Shown: positions 55,460-64,000, numbered from the stretch's first letter. The stretch is DNA of 64,000 nt from Natronocella acetinitrilica (GCF_024170285.1 NZ_JALJXV010000004.1:1-64000), one strand, 5' to 3'. The notes: generated from the letters alone by a model not told the origin. Translations and numbers: made by a program.

Positions 55460-57430
55460 TTACCGCCCTCCGCCGATGGTCACATCGGATACCGCAAGAT
55501 GCCGTTTGAGCACGCCGGATTCCCCGGTTTCGTAAGTGATGCTTGCCTCGTAGTCGACGCTGTCATCACCGGCATAGATGGCATTGATGATGGGGGCATA
55601 ATTTGCGTCGATCACATTCCGGCGCAGCTTGCGGGTGCGGGTCACCTCGCCGTCATCCGGATCGAACTCCTTGTGCAGGTTGACGAAACGCCTGAGCCGC
55701 AGTCCCTCTGGCAGAACCTCGTTGACGTGGGCCAGCACCCCCCGGATCAATTGGTACACCTCCGGCTTCTGGGAGAGATCGGCGAAGGAGGTATAAGGCA
55801 CACCGTTTTCCTCGGCCCAGTGGCCCACGGCACTGATGTCGATAGCCACCAATGCCGCCAGGTAGTCGCGTTGCTGGCCGAGCACGCAGACATCCTTCAC
55901 GTACTGGCTGAACTTGATGCGGTTCTCGACGTAGGTGGGAATGAAGCGCTCGCCGGCATTGGTATAGACCACCTCCGAGACGCGGCCCAGCACCACCACC
56001 TGGCCATCATCCTCGATGATCCCCGCATCGCCGGTGTGCAGCCAGCCATCCTGCAGCGTTTCAGCGGTGGATTCCGGCTTGCGGTAATAACCGTCGAACA
56101 CGTTATCGGCGCGCATCAGGATCTCGCCTTCATCGCTCAGCTTGATCTCGACGCCGGGGAACGGCTTGCCCACGGTGTGCAGCTTGATGGATTCCGGATC
56201 CTGGGCCGCGGACAGGGCGCAGTTCTCGGTCTGGCCGTAGAACTGCCGCAGGTTCAGCCCCAGGGCGCGGAAGAACAGGAACACGTCCTCGCCGATGGCC
56301 TCGCCGGCGGTGTAGGGGCGCTGGACACGCGCCAGTCCAAGCTGATCCTTGATCGGGCCGTAGACGAGAAATTCACCGAGGGCGCGCCAGATACGCTCTC
56401 CGGTGCCGGGGTCATGGCCGTCGAGACGGCGACGTTCCAGTTCGACGGCGAATGGCATGAAGCGGTGGTAGAGCCAGCGCTTGATCCCGGTGGACTCGTC
56501 GATCCCCACCTGAATGCGGGTCAGCATGTTCGACCAGGCACGGGGCGAGCTGAAATACAGCGTCGGTGCGATTTCACGCAGGTCATGCAAGGCCGTTTCC
56601 TGGCGCTCGGGGATGTTTACCGAGAACCGCAGCACCAGGGCTGCGCCGATGGAGAAGATGAAATCGCCCACCCAGGCCATGGGCAGGTAGGCCATGTGGA
56701 CTTCGCCTTCCTCGAAATACCCCGCTGCCGCCGCATTGCGGACTCCCGACAGGATATGTCCATGCTTGAGCGGGATACCCTTTGGTGCACCGGTGGTCCC
56801 GGAGGAATGCAGCAGGACAGCAATGTCATGCACGCTGGCGCGGGAGAGCAGGTCATCCCGTAGGGCGGGTTCGTCTTTCAGGCGCTGCCGTCCGCGTTCC
56901 ACCAGTGCCGTAAAGGCGATGACACCTGCGGGTTCCTTGCCGGCCAGACCGCGGGGATCGTCATAGATGATCTGTTCCAGTGCGGCGTAGCCGTCCTCGC
57001 GAATGCCCAGCAGCTTGTCCACCTGCTCCTGGTCTTCGGCCAGCGCGAAGCGGATGTCTTCACGCTGCATCTGGCCCATGATTTCTTCCGGCGTGGTGTC
57101 CGGATAGGCCGGTGAAGGCACCGCACGCAGCATGATGGCGCCAAGCATGCCGAAATACAGCGTCGGCCGGTTGTCGCCCACCACCAGGATATTGTCCTCC
57201 GGGCCGACACCGAGTTCTGCCAGGCCGGCGGCGAAGCACAGCACCCGATCAAGATAGTCTCGCCAGGTGTACTCCTGCCAGATGCCGCGTTCCCGCTCCC
57301 GCATGGCAACCTGGTCGCCATGTTTTTCGGCATTCTGGCGGAGCAGGTTGATGAGGTGGTCGTCCGTCTTCCACTCGGGATGCAGTTGGGCGGAATCGGT
57401 CTCTGTGACTGGCTGCTTTTCAGGCTGCAT
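55460..57430 (-). CDS. Long-chain acyl-CoA synthetase family protein (AMP-binding), within the Liv-type operon
   Basis: A 656-aa adenylating enzyme of the FadD15/bubblegum-type group. The P-loop HSSGTTGAPKGIPLKHGHI is intact, followed by YFSSPRAWSNML, FYGQTENCALSA, WLHTGDAGIIEDDGQVVVLGRVSEVV and a C-terminal EVTRTRKLRRNVID. It would activate a fatty or aromatic acid to CoA. The gene lies between livG (11-bp overlap) and livH (3 bp), so it is expressed with the transporter and may trap imported acids as thioesters. Confidence 0.93.
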   Translation of the reverse strand: MQPEKQPVTETDSAQLHPEWKTDDHLINLLRQNAEKHGDQVAMRERERGIWQEYTWRDYLDRVLCFAAGLAELGVGPEDNILVVGDNRPTLYFGMLGAIMLRAVPSPAYPDTTPEEIMGQMQREDIRFALAEDQEQVDKLLGIREDGYAALEQIIYDDPRGLAGKEPAGVIAFTALVERGRQRLKDEPALRDDLLSRASVHDIAVLLHSSGTTGAPKGIPLKHGHILSGVRNAAAAGYFEEGEVHMAYLPMAWVGDFIFSIGAALVLRFSVNIPERQETALHDLREIAPTLYFSSPRAWSNMLTRIQVGIDESTGIKRWLYHRFMPFAVELERRRLDGHDPGTGERIWRALGEFLVYGPIKDQLGLARVQRPYTAGEAIGEDVFLFFRALGLNLRQFYGQTENCALSAAQDPESIKLHTVGKPFPGVEIKLSDEGEILMRADNVFDGYYRKPESTAETLQDGWLHTGDAGIIEDDGQVVVLGRVSEVVYTNAGERFIPTYVENRIKFSQYVKDVCVLGQQRDYLAALVAIDISAVGHWAEENGVPYTSFADLSQKPEVYQLIRGVLAHVNEVLPEGLRLRRFVNLHKEFDPDDGEVTRTRKLRRNVIDANYAPIINAIYAGDDSVDYEASITYETGESGVLKRHLAVSDVTIGGGR

Positions 57431-58220
57431 CGTCTTTCTTCCCGATGTAAGCCGCCACCACGGCGGGATCGTTGATGGCTTCGCGGGCAGGACCTTCGGC
57501 GATCTTCTCGCCGTTGTTCAGCACCACGACGCGGTCGCAGATGGCCGTTACCACGTCCATGTGGTGCTCGATCAGTAGCACCGTCAGGCCCAGGGCTTCC
57601 TGGGCATCGAGGATGAAGCGAACCATGTATTCCTTCTCCTCCTGGTTCATGCCCGCCATGGGCTCGTCCAGGATCAGGAATTTCGGCTCGGCGCAGAGTG
57701 CCCGGGCGAGCTCCACCCGTTTCTGCATGCCCAGCGGGATCACGTCCACCGGCTCATCGCGCACGCTTTCCAGCTGCAGCAGGTCGATGATTTCCTCGAC
57801 CTTTTCCCGATGGGCGATTTCCTCTTTCTGTGCCCACCACCAGTAGAACAGCGAGGCGAGGGCGCTGGGCCGCATGAAGATGTGTCGGCCCATGAGAATG
57901 TTGTCCAGCACGCTCATGCCCTTGAAGAGCGCAACGTTCTGAAAGGTGCGGGCGATGCCCTGCATGGCAACCTTGTGGGGTTTGAGCCGATTGATGGGCT
58001 CGCCGTAAAAGCGGATCGTGCCCTGCTGCGGCGGATAGAACCCGGTAATGGCGTTGACCAGCGTGGTCTTGCCCGATCCGTTCGGGCCGACCAGCCCGAA
58101 GATCTCGCCCTGCCGGATTCCGATGGAGATGCTCTTGACGGCCTGAAGACCGCCGAACCAGCGGCTCACATCCTCGCAGACCAGTACCTGCTCCGGGCTG
58201 GCGTTCTGCTTGTCGACCAT
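57420..58220 (-). CDS. livG: Liv-type ABC transporter ATPase (LivG-like)
   Basis: A 266-aa ATPase: Walker A GPNGSGKT, ARTFQNVALFKGMSVLDNILMG, ending the domain with FLILDEPMAGMN (Walker B) and VLLIEHHMDVV (H-loop). The signature motif is altered: PLGMQKRVELARAL in place of LSGGQ. This variant is common in LivG proteins beside acyl-CoA ligases. ATG 58220 fits length and site; the frame to 58394 has no start signal. It heads the transporter operon. Confidence 0.93.
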   Translation of the reverse strand: MVDKQNASPEQVLVCEDVSRWFGGLQAVKSISIGIRQGEIFGLVGPNGSGKTTLVNAITGFYPPQQGTIRFYGEPINRLKPHKVAMQGIARTFQNVALFKGMSVLDNILMGRHIFMRPSALASLFYWWWAQKEEIAHREKVEEIIDLLQLESVRDEPVDVIPLGMQKRVELARALCAEPKFLILDEPMAGMNQEEKEYMVRFILDAQEALGLTVLLIEHHMDVVTAICDRVVVLNNGEKIAEGPAREAINDPAVVAAYIGKKDDAA

Positions 58221-58290
58221 GACGCCTCGGCCTCCTCCTAGCTTGTTGTTCCGCGGGCATGGCCATGGGCCACACCCTAGGCCAGCTGAA

Positions 58291-59976
58291 TCAGCTGTCG
58301 TCCTCGATGCCCAATGCCTCCAGGCTCTCCCCGCGCAGCATGAACTTGAGCGCACGCCCGGTGCTGCCCGGGAAGCGCTCATAGACGCGAACATGCCGGG
58401 GAATCTTGTAGTGCGCGATGCGGCCCTTGCAGTGCTCGCGAATGTCTTCCGGCGTCAGCGTCTTGCCGGGTTCAAGCCGCAGGCAGGCGCAGAGCTCTTC
58501 GCCCATGCGTTCATCCGGCACGCCGACCACCACGGCCTCGGACACCGCGGGATGGGTCAGCAGGAATTCCTCGACTTCGGCGGGATAGATGTTCTCGCCA
58601 CCGCGAATCACCATGTCCTTGATGCCGCCGACGATCCTGCAGTAGCCGTCCTCGTCGATCTGCGCCAGATCCCCGGTATGCAGCCAGCCATGCGCGTCAA
58701 TGACCTGAGCGGTGAGCTCCGGGTTGTTCCAGTAGCCGCGCATGACGTTGTAGCCCCGGGTGCAGAGTTCGCCGGAGACACCGGGCGGGACGATGCGACC
58801 CTCGCTGTCGACGATCTTTACCTCGGTGTGCGGCCGTATCGTGCCCACGGTGGAAACACGTCGCTCCACGGGGTCGTCCACATCACTCATGAAGGACACG
58901 GGGGAGCTTTCGGTCATGCCGTAGGCGATGACCACCTGCTCCATGTTCATGTCTGTCATGACCTGGCGCATGGTCTCCACGGGGCAGGGAGCGCCTGCCA
59001 TCACCCCGGTACGCAGCGTATCCAGATTCAAGGCACCGAAGCGCTCATGCTCAAGCATGGCCTTGAACATGGCCGGAACACCGTAGACCGCCGTGCAGCG
59101 GTGCTCGCTGATGGCTTCCAGGGTGTCGAGCGGATCGAAGGCCTCGCCGGGATAGACCATGGTGCTGCCGTGGGCAAGGCAGGCAAGATTGCCCATCACC
59201 ATGCCGAAACAGTGGAACAAGGGCACCGGAAGACACACGCGGTCCGCTTCGCCGAGACGCAGGGTTTCACCGACGATATAACCGTTGTTGAGGATGTTGT
59301 GATGGGTGAGGGTCGCGCCTGCGGCCTTGCCACCGGTGGCATTGCTGAACTGGATGTTCACCGGATCATCGAACTGCACGGCCTCGGCCACCTGGCGGAG
59401 GCGTTTGCGGTCGTTTGCTTCCAGCGCGTCGGTCAGCCCATCGAAATTCAGCATGCCCGGTGTTATTTCATCGCCGAGACGGATCACCCAGCGCAATTCC
59501 GGCAGGGCGGTGCTGCGCAGCGATCCGGGCCTGGCGGTGTCGAGTTCCGGCATCAGTTCCCGGCACATGGCAATGTAATCGCTGCTCTTGAAGGCATCCT
59601 GAATGACCAGTGCCCGGGCACCCACCAGAGCCAGATGATCGGACACCTCGGCAGCCCGTGCGGCGGGGTTGAGATTGACCAGGATGAGACCGGCCCGTGC
59701 CGCGGCGAGTTGGGTCAGTGTCCATTCGACCCGGTTCTGGGCCCAGATTGCAATGCGGTCGCCTGGCTCCAGGCCAAGGCGAAGCAGTGCTGCACCCAGG
59801 TCATCGACGCGCGCATTCAGGCCACGCCAGGTAAGTTCGACGCCCTGGTTGCGATCGATCAAGGCGATCGCTTCCGGCCTGGTGGCGGCCTGTTGTGCCA
59901 GGCGTTCACCAAGGGTCTCGCCGATCAGGGAATGCGCCCCGACCCCGTGCACATAGCTCCGGGTGAGCTTCTCCAT
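58291..59976 (-). CDS. AMP-binding protein with degenerate catalytic motifs
   Basis: A 561-aa protein, full length for a FadD/AcsF2-type acyl-CoA synthetase, with VYGVPAMFKAML, VIAYGMTESSPVSFMSD, GWLHTGDLAQIDEDGY and GGIKDMVIRGGENIYPAEVEE all intact. The P-loop is changed: residues 210-220 read FSNATGGKAAG where the family has YTSGTTG-PKG, and the P-loop lysine position is A219. The C-terminal catalytic lysine is R541 (STGRALKFMLR), with one residue deleted. Flanking sequence is unchanged, so this is not a frameshift. It may be an inactive or altered enzyme. A LiuR-type operator lies 78 bp upstream. Confidence 0.88.
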   Translation of the reverse strand: MEKLTRSYVHGVGAHSLIGETLGERLAQQAATRPEAIALIDRNQGVELTWRGLNARVDDLGAALLRLGLEPGDRIAIWAQNRVEWTLTQLAAARAGLILVNLNPAARAAEVSDHLALVGARALVIQDAFKSSDYIAMCRELMPELDTARPGSLRSTALPELRWVIRLGDEITPGMLNFDGLTDALEANDRKRLRQVAEAVQFDDPVNIQFSNATGGKAAGATLTHHNILNNGYIVGETLRLGEADRVCLPVPLFHCFGMVMGNLACLAHGSTMVYPGEAFDPLDTLEAISEHRCTAVYGVPAMFKAMLEHERFGALNLDTLRTGVMAGAPCPVETMRQVMTDMNMEQVVIAYGMTESSPVSFMSDVDDPVERRVSTVGTIRPHTEVKIVDSEGRIVPPGVSGELCTRGYNVMRGYWNNPELTAQVIDAHGWLHTGDLAQIDEDGYCRIVGGIKDMVIRGGENIYPAEVEEFLLTHPAVSEAVVVGVPDERMGEELCACLRLEPGKTLTPEDIREHCKGRIAHYKIPRHVRVYERFPGSTGRALKFMLRGESLEALGIEDDS

Positions 59977-60053
59977 GTCTCCTCCATGGGTCCTGCGGCA
60001 CGACTGTTTGTCATCGTCTGTGCGTCTTTTTGTTTGTCCGAATCTAAATGTCG

Positions 60054-60069
60054 TTTACGTAAGCGTCAA
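60054..60069 (-). promoter_or_regulatory. Second LiuR-type operator, upstream of the degenerate AMP-binding gene
   Basis: TTTACGTAAGCGTCAA matches the site before liuA at 14 of 16 positions (shared pattern TTTACGT..-CGTCAA). It lies 78 bp before the AMP-binding gene and just after the ETF-QO gene. It predicts control by the liuR product encoded 10 kb away. Confidence 0.7.
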
Positions 60070-60118
60070 CTTAAATTGATGTTGCAACGCAATAGCTGTA
60101 TGAAGGCTGGTTTCAGGT

Positions 60119-61765
60119 TCACATGTTGGGGTAATTGGGGCCGTCGCCGCCCTGGGGAACGACCCAGTGGATGTTCTGGGTGGGGTCCTTGATGTCGCAG
60201 GTCTTGCAGTGAACGCAGTTCTGGGCATTGATCTGCAGGCGCGGGCCGTTGCCCTCGTCCACGATCTCGTAGACGCCGGCGGGGCAGTAGCGTTGCTCGG
60301 GGGCGTCGTAGCGCGCCAGGTTCACCTGGATGGGCGTGGAGGTATCCCGCAAGGTCAGATGGCTGGGCTGATCTTCCTCGTGGTTGGTGTTGGAGATGAA
60401 TACCGAGGAGAGCCGGTCAAAGCTCAATTTGCCGTCGGGTTTGGGATAGTCGATGGGTGTGCACTCCGACTTCGGCCGCAATTGTTCGTGGTCGGCGTGG
60501 TTGGCGAATGTCCAGGGTGCCTTGCCACGGAGCAGGTAGGTATCGATGGCGGCATAGGCGAGGCCACCCCAGAGTCCCCAGCGGGCAAAGGCCGGGCGGA
60601 TATTGCGGACCCGGTAGAGTTCATCCCAGATCCAGGACTCTTTCAGCGCTTCCCCGTAGCCGGCGATGTCCTGCCCGGCCTCGTCGCTGCTCGTCAGTGC
60701 TGCATAAACCGATTCCGCGGCTACCATCCCGGACTTCATTGCGTTGTGGGTCCCCTTGATCCGGGGGACGTTGAGGAATCCTGCCGAGTCGCCGATGAGG
60801 GCGCCGCCCGGAAAGTGGACTCTGGGCAGAGACTGAAAGCCACCTTCAACCAGCGCGCGGGCACCGTAGGAAATTCGCCGGCCGCCCTCGAACGTGCCGC
60901 GGATTGCCGGGTGGGTCTTGAAGCGCTGCATTTCCTCGAAGGGAGACAGGTAGGGGTTGGTGTAGTCGAGACCCACCACGAAACCGACGGCGACCTGGTT
61001 GTCCTCCAGATGGTAGAGAAAGGCGCCGCCGTAGGTGCGGCTGTCCATCGGCCAGCCGATGGTGTGAACAACCTTGCCGGGTTCGTGTTTCTCCGGGGCG
61101 ACCTCCCAGAGTTCCTTGATGCCGATGCCATAGGTCTGGGGACTCGCGTCTTCGTCGAGTTGGAAACGTTCGATCAGTTCCTTACTGGCTGAACCGCGAC
61201 AGCCCTCGCCGAACAGGGTTTGTCTGGCGTGCAGTTCGACGCCGGGCTCATGGTTGGGGCCGGGCGTGCCATCCTTCTGGATGCCCATGTCACCGGTGGC
61301 CACACCTTTCACCGAGCCATCGTCGTTGTATAGGACTTCAGCGGCGGCAAAGCCCGGGAAGATCTCCACGCCAGCGGCCTCGGCCTGCTCGGCAAGCCAG
61401 CGACAGACGTTACCCAGGCTGACGATGTAGCAGCCGTCGTTGTGCATCTGTGGCGGCGTGGGCAGGCGGCGGGCGCTTTTTTCGCCGAGTAGCAGGAATT
61501 CGTCGCGGGTTGCCGGAGTCTTGAGCGGCGCATCGCGATCGCGCCAATCGGGCAGCAGTTCATCCAGCGCCCGAGGATCGATCACGGCGCCGGACAGGAT
61601 GTGGGCACCGACTTCAGAGCCTTTCTCGATCAGGCACACGCTGAAATCATCGTTGCCGGCCTCCATGGCCAACTGACGGAGTCGGATAGCCGCAGACAGG
61701 CCGGCGGGGCCACCGCCCACTATCAGCACATCGAATTCCATGCTTTCCCGTTCGGCGGTGCTCAT
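60119..61765 (-). CDS. Electron transfer flavoprotein-ubiquinone oxidoreductase
   Basis: A 548-aa ETF-QO. The FAD-binding motif is [14 protein letters not shown] at the N-terminus; then [19 protein letters not shown] and the quinone/membrane-surface region. The C-terminal 4Fe-4S ferredoxin domain carries CPAGVYEIV and [17 protein letters not shown]. It moves electrons from reduced ETF to ubiquinone, linking the liu and acyl-CoA dehydrogenases in this window to the respiratory chain and the cytochrome oxidases. It is monocistronic, 23 kb from etfBA. Confidence 0.97.
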   Translation of the reverse strand: MSTAERESMEFDVLIVGGGPAGLSAAIRLRQLAMEAGNDDFSVCLIEKGSEVGAHILSGAVIDPRALDELLPDWRDRDAPLKTPATRDEFLLLGEKSARRLPTPPQMHNDGCYIVSLGNVCRWLAEQAEAAGVEIFPGFAAAEVLYNDDGSVKGVATGDMGIQKDGTPGPNHEPGVELHARQTLFGEGCRGSASKELIERFQLDEDASPQTYGIGIKELWEVAPEKHEPGKVVHTIGWPMDSRTYGGAFLYHLEDNQVAVGFVVGLDYTNPYLSPFEEMQRFKTHPAIRGTFEGGRRISYGARALVEGGFQSLPRVHFPGGALIGDSAGFLNVPRIKGTHNAMKSGMVAAESVYAALTSSDEAGQDIAGYGEALKESWIWDELYRVRNIRPAFARWGLWGGLAYAAIDTYLLRGKAPWTFANHADHEQLRPKSECTPIDYPKPDGKLSFDRLSSVFISNTNHEEDQPSHLTLRDTSTPIQVNLARYDAPEQRYCPAGVYEIVDEGNGPRLQINAQNCVHCKTCDIKDPTQNIHWVVPQGGDGPNYPNM

Positions 61766-61789
61766 CGGTTCCTCCAGTCAATAAAACGG

Positions 61790-61827
61790 CATGGCCCAAG
61801 CTCACGCAACGGTAAACTCGGGCCATG
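61790..61827. repeat. Inverted repeat CATGGCCC/GGGCCATG
   Basis: CATGGCCC (61790-61797) and GGGCCATG (61820-61827) are exact complements separated by 22 bases. They lie 25 bp upstream of the ETF-QO start and 32 bp past the stop of the VpsR-like gene. It could be an operator for ETF-QO or a hairpin; no T-tract is present. Confidence 0.5.
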
Positions 61828-61858
61828 GAGACTGCAAGATCGGGCGGTGTGTGTGGCG

Positions 61859-63265
61859 TCAGCCGGTACTCTGTCTGTCCTTGCCGACGTCCGATGAGCC
61901 GGCGCTTTCCCGCAGGCAATGCTTGTCGAGCATGCGGTACAGCGTGAGCCGGGAGACGTCGAGCAGACGTGCAGCACGGGAGAGGTTGTCGCTGGAGTAG
62001 GCCAGCACCAGCATCAGCGCTTCCTTCTCCGCACGTTCGCGCGCTTCCTGCAGCGTGGGGAGTCGGTCTCCTGCGCGTTCTTCGATACCAAGATCCGCCG
62101 AACTGATGGTGCGACCGTCGGCCATGACGATAGCGCGCCTGACACGGTTGATGAGTTCGCGGACATTGCCTGGCCAGGGGTGGCGGAGCATGGATTCCTC
62201 TGCCCGCACGCTGAAGCCCTTGAGCCTTGGCTGGCCTTCGCTCCTGAAGCGCTTGAAGAAATAGTGCGCCAGGCTGAGGATATCGAGGCCGCGCTCGCGC
62301 AGCGTCGGCACCGGGACGTGCAGCACATTCAGCCGGTAGTAGAGGTCTTCGCGAAAGCGGCCTTCTGCAATGGCCTCTTCAAGATTCACATGGGTTGCCG
62401 CCACTACTCGTACATCCACAGGGATGCTTTCGTGGCCGCCGATGCGTTGGATGGCGCCAGACTGCAGAAACCGCAGCAGGTTGACCTGCTGTTCCAGTGG
62501 CAGGTCGCCGACTTCATCCAGAAACAGCGTGCCGCCGTTCGCCGCCTCAATCTTGCCAATCGTGCGTTTCTCTGCACCGAGAAAAGCACCCTGTTCGTAG
62601 CCAAACAGTTCCGAGCGCACCAGTGCTGACGTCAGTGCGCCACAGTTAACCGCGATCATCGGGCCCTGGCGGCGCATGGACTGCTCGTGTAGCGCCTGGG
62701 CCGCGAGTTCCTTGCCGGTTCCACTCTCGCCGGTGATCAGCACCGGTGCATTGGTCGCAGCAGCCCGCTGAATGACTTTCTGGAGGCGGCGCATGCAATC
62801 GCTGCGGCCCACCATCCGATAGCGCTGCGGCCGGGTGTCGCCGTTGATGCCAGTCTGCAGGCAGACCATCCCGTTGGCGCGGCCGATGGTGATCAAGAGC
62901 CGATTGCCCTGCACCGGCAGGGTATGGAAGTCGTAGAAATGGCGAACGATAGCCTGCTGGACCTCGGGGCGGGTCACATCTGACGACGGCACAAGGGCGA
63001 CCCATTCCGTCAGGCCAAGCAGACCGGGCTCATCGGCCATGCGGTCCCAGATGTCGCGAGCGTCGTTGGTGAGGGTGACAAGGCCGACCTGGAAGTTATG
63101 ACGACGAAGCTGTTTACGCAGGTCCTGTTCGGTTTTCGCAATTGTGATGGTCCAGCCCGATGCCCGAATGGTCTGGAGCCAGGGTTCCGCATCCGACTGA
63201 GACCCAAAGTAAATGGCCTTCTGGGCGTCGACAAACGGCTCAACGCCCGGGGCTGAATCATCCAT
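61859..63265 (-). CDS. VpsR-like AAA+ transcription regulator lacking a standard GAFTGA motif
   Basis: A 468-aa bacterial enhancer-binding-type regulator. The N-terminal 150 residues form a degenerate receiver-like domain with no clear phosphoacceptor Asp. The AAA+ domain follows: Walker A GESGTGKE (179-186), Walker B GTLFLDEVGDL and an arginine-finger region FREDLYYRLNVL. The sigma-54 contact loop reads GAFLGA at 226-231, with Leu229 instead of Thr. A Fis-type HTH (LSRAARLLDVSRLTLYRML) ends the protein. In V. cholerae VpsR, which is similar in layout, sigma-70 is used instead; the same may hold here. ATG 63265 is preceded by GGGACA. Confidence 0.9.
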   Translation of the reverse strand: MDDSAPGVEPFVDAQKAIYFGSQSDAEPWLQTIRASGWTITIAKTEQDLRKQLRRHNFQVGLVTLTNDARDIWDRMADEPGLLGLTEWVALVPSSDVTRPEVQQAIVRHFYDFHTLPVQGNRLLITIGRANGMVCLQTGINGDTRPQRYRMVGRSDCMRRLQKVIQRAAATNAPVLITGESGTGKELAAQALHEQSMRRQGPMIAVNCGALTSALVRSELFGYEQGAFLGAEKRTIGKIEAANGGTLFLDEVGDLPLEQQVNLLRFLQSGAIQRIGGHESIPVDVRVVAATHVNLEEAIAEGRFREDLYYRLNVLHVPVPTLRERGLDILSLAHYFFKRFRSEGQPRLKGFSVRAEESMLRHPWPGNVRELINRVRRAIVMADGRTISSADLGIEERAGDRLPTLQEARERAEKEALMLVLAYSSDNLSRAARLLDVSRLTLYRMLDKHCLRESAGSSDVGKDRQSTG

Positions 63266-63397
63266 TGCGGTGTCCCTTTTCTTTACACATCGCATATAGA
63301 GGCATTTAAGCCGACATCATGTCCTGTGTCCACATCGACCGGGCCAAATCCGGCTCTCGTGGGGCCAGGTTGTGATGCTGTGCACAATCCTGCTTCC

Positions 63398-64000
63398 CTA
63401 TTGCGCCCCCATGGACGGCAGCCACAGGGAGATCTGCGGGAACAGGATCACCAGCACGGTCGCCAGCAACAGGATGGCGATGAAGGGTGGTGTGCCCTTG
63501 ATGACATCGAAGTACGGCCTTCGGAATACGGCCATGGCGGTGAAGATGTCGCAGCCGAACGGTGGCGTTGCCGAGCCGATCGCCGCCTGGAGCACCACAA
63601 CGACGCCAACGTGCACGGGGTCGAGCCCTGTGGCCTGCACCAGGGGGGCGAACAGGGGAGTGAGAATGAGGATCACCACGATCGGGTCGACGAACATGCA
63701 GCCGATGAAGTAGGCCACCGCGATCAGGGCCAGTGCGGCGGTGGGGTTGTCGCCGAAGGTGGCGACAATAGGTTGCAGGATCTGCTGCGGAATGCCGGCA
63801 GTGGAGAGCGCCTGGGAGAACGCATAGCCGGCAGCCACGAGGATGAAGACCACGGCGGTGATCATGCCGGTGGACAGGGCAATGGAGCCCATGTCCTTCA
63901 GCGACACCTTGCGATAGATGATTACCTCGAGCACGAAGGCATAGAGCACCGCCATGGCCGATGCTTCCACCGGGCTGAAAGTCCCTGTGTAGATGCCGCC
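63398..64000 (-). CDS. TRAP transporter large permease (DctM family), partial
   Basis: The C-terminal 200 residues of a TRAP large permease; the 5-prime end lies beyond the window. The visible start GIYTGTFSPVEASAMAVLYAF is the conserved DctM motif, followed by helices and CMFVDPIVVILILTPLFAPLV and AIGSATPPFGCDIFTAM, both typical of DctM. It ends SLWLPSMGAQ. Such permeases import C4-dicarboxylates or other organic acids with a small permease and binding protein. A VpsR-like regulator gene lies 132 bp downstream. Confidence 0.93.
   Translation of the reverse strand, partial: GGIYTGTFSPVEASAMAVLYAFVLEVIIYRKVSLKDMGSIALSTGMITAVVFILVAAGYAFSQALSTAGIPQQILQPIVATFGDNPTAALALIAVAYFIGCMFVDPIVVILILTPLFAPLVQATGLDPVHVGVVVVLQAAIGSATPPFGCDIFTAMAVFRRPYFDVIKGTPPFIAILLLATVLVILFPQISLWLPSMGAQ

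Noticed and set aside
54563-56863. Rightward 766-codon frame antisense to livH and the acyl-CoA synthetase
   Set aside because: Both overlapped genes are clear; no family motifs in the antisense product.
58291-59976. Frameshift or sequencing error explaining the altered P-loop
   Set aside because: Residues on both sides of FSNATGGKAAG align without a gap and without frame change, so an indel pair is not needed. A cluster of base substitutions would be required.
58210-60192. Rightward 660-codon frame antisense to the AMP-binding gene
   Set aside because: Shadow of a gene with recognisable motifs on the minus strand.

Overview
This 64 kb window is ordinary GC-rich bacterial chromosome. It most resembles an aerobic, respiratory gammaproteobacterium. 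The supporting features are a full ccoNOQP-GH-IS cluster, an RluE-type pseudouridine synthase, a LiuR-type MerR regulator and a leucine catabolic (liu) operon. A halophilic Ectothiorhodospiraceae-like host is my best guess; it is inference from gene content only. I see no rRNA, tRNA, CRISPR array, prophage or insertion sequence.

Layout. (1) 97-5252, leftward: a small membrane protein gene, then a caa3-type cytochrome oxidase operon with subunit II fused to cytochrome c, subunit I, two different subunit III genes and subunit IV. (2) 5706-8406: a META-domain lipoprotein, an unrecognised protein with a methionine-rich tail, a phasin behind a near-perfect 35-bp palindrome, and a small outer-membrane barrel. 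(3) 8464-19160, leftward: cbb3 oxidase and its assembly genes (ccoN-O-Q-P, an 83-aa membrane protein, ccoG-H-I-S, a SafE-like protein, ResB), driven by a textbook class II FNR/ANR promoter. (4) 19279-23898: a GNAT acetyltransferase; an exported pair made of a Tat-signal PLP enzyme and a periplasmic RidA protein behind a dyad-rich promoter; a stand-alone Lrp/AsnC sensor domain; an MHYT membrane protein; RluE. (5) 24028-29607: a five-gene oligopeptide-type ABC importer. (6) 29553-32645: a PAS/GAF/GGDEF/EAL cyclic-di-GMP protein. (7) 32769-36150: 3-hydroxyisobutyrate dehydrogenase, a MocR regulator and a divergent class IV aminotransferase. (8) 36223-37909: etfBA, followed by a REP-like repeat. 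(9) 38019-50096, leftward: liuR and the liu operon (isovaleryl-CoA dehydrogenase, methylcrotonyl-CoA carboxylase, methylglutaconyl-CoA hydratase, HMG-CoA lyase), with added MaoC, acyl-CoA ligase, enoyl-CoA hydratase and acyl-CoA dehydrogenase genes. (10) 50171-51216: a hotdog thioesterase and an AhpD-like protein. (11) 51243-58220, leftward: a Liv-type ABC transporter with an embedded acyl-CoA synthetase. (12) 58291-64000: an AMP-binding protein with two damaged catalytic motifs, ETF-ubiquinone oxidoreductase, a VpsR-like AAA+ regulator, and the end of a TRAP transporter permease.

How it fits together: branched-chain amino acids and acyl or peptide substrates enter through the ABC systems and are activated and oxidised by the liu and acyl-CoA enzymes. 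Electrons pass through ETF (etfBA) and ETF-QO to quinone, and then through cytochrome c to the caa3 (high oxygen) or cbb3 (low oxygen) oxidase. Two closely matching 16-bp sites, before liuA and before the damaged AMP-binding gene, suggest one LiuR regulon. The observations most worth following are the exported PLP enzyme/RidA pair with its dense operator region, the AMP-binding pseudoenzyme, and the phasin palindrome.
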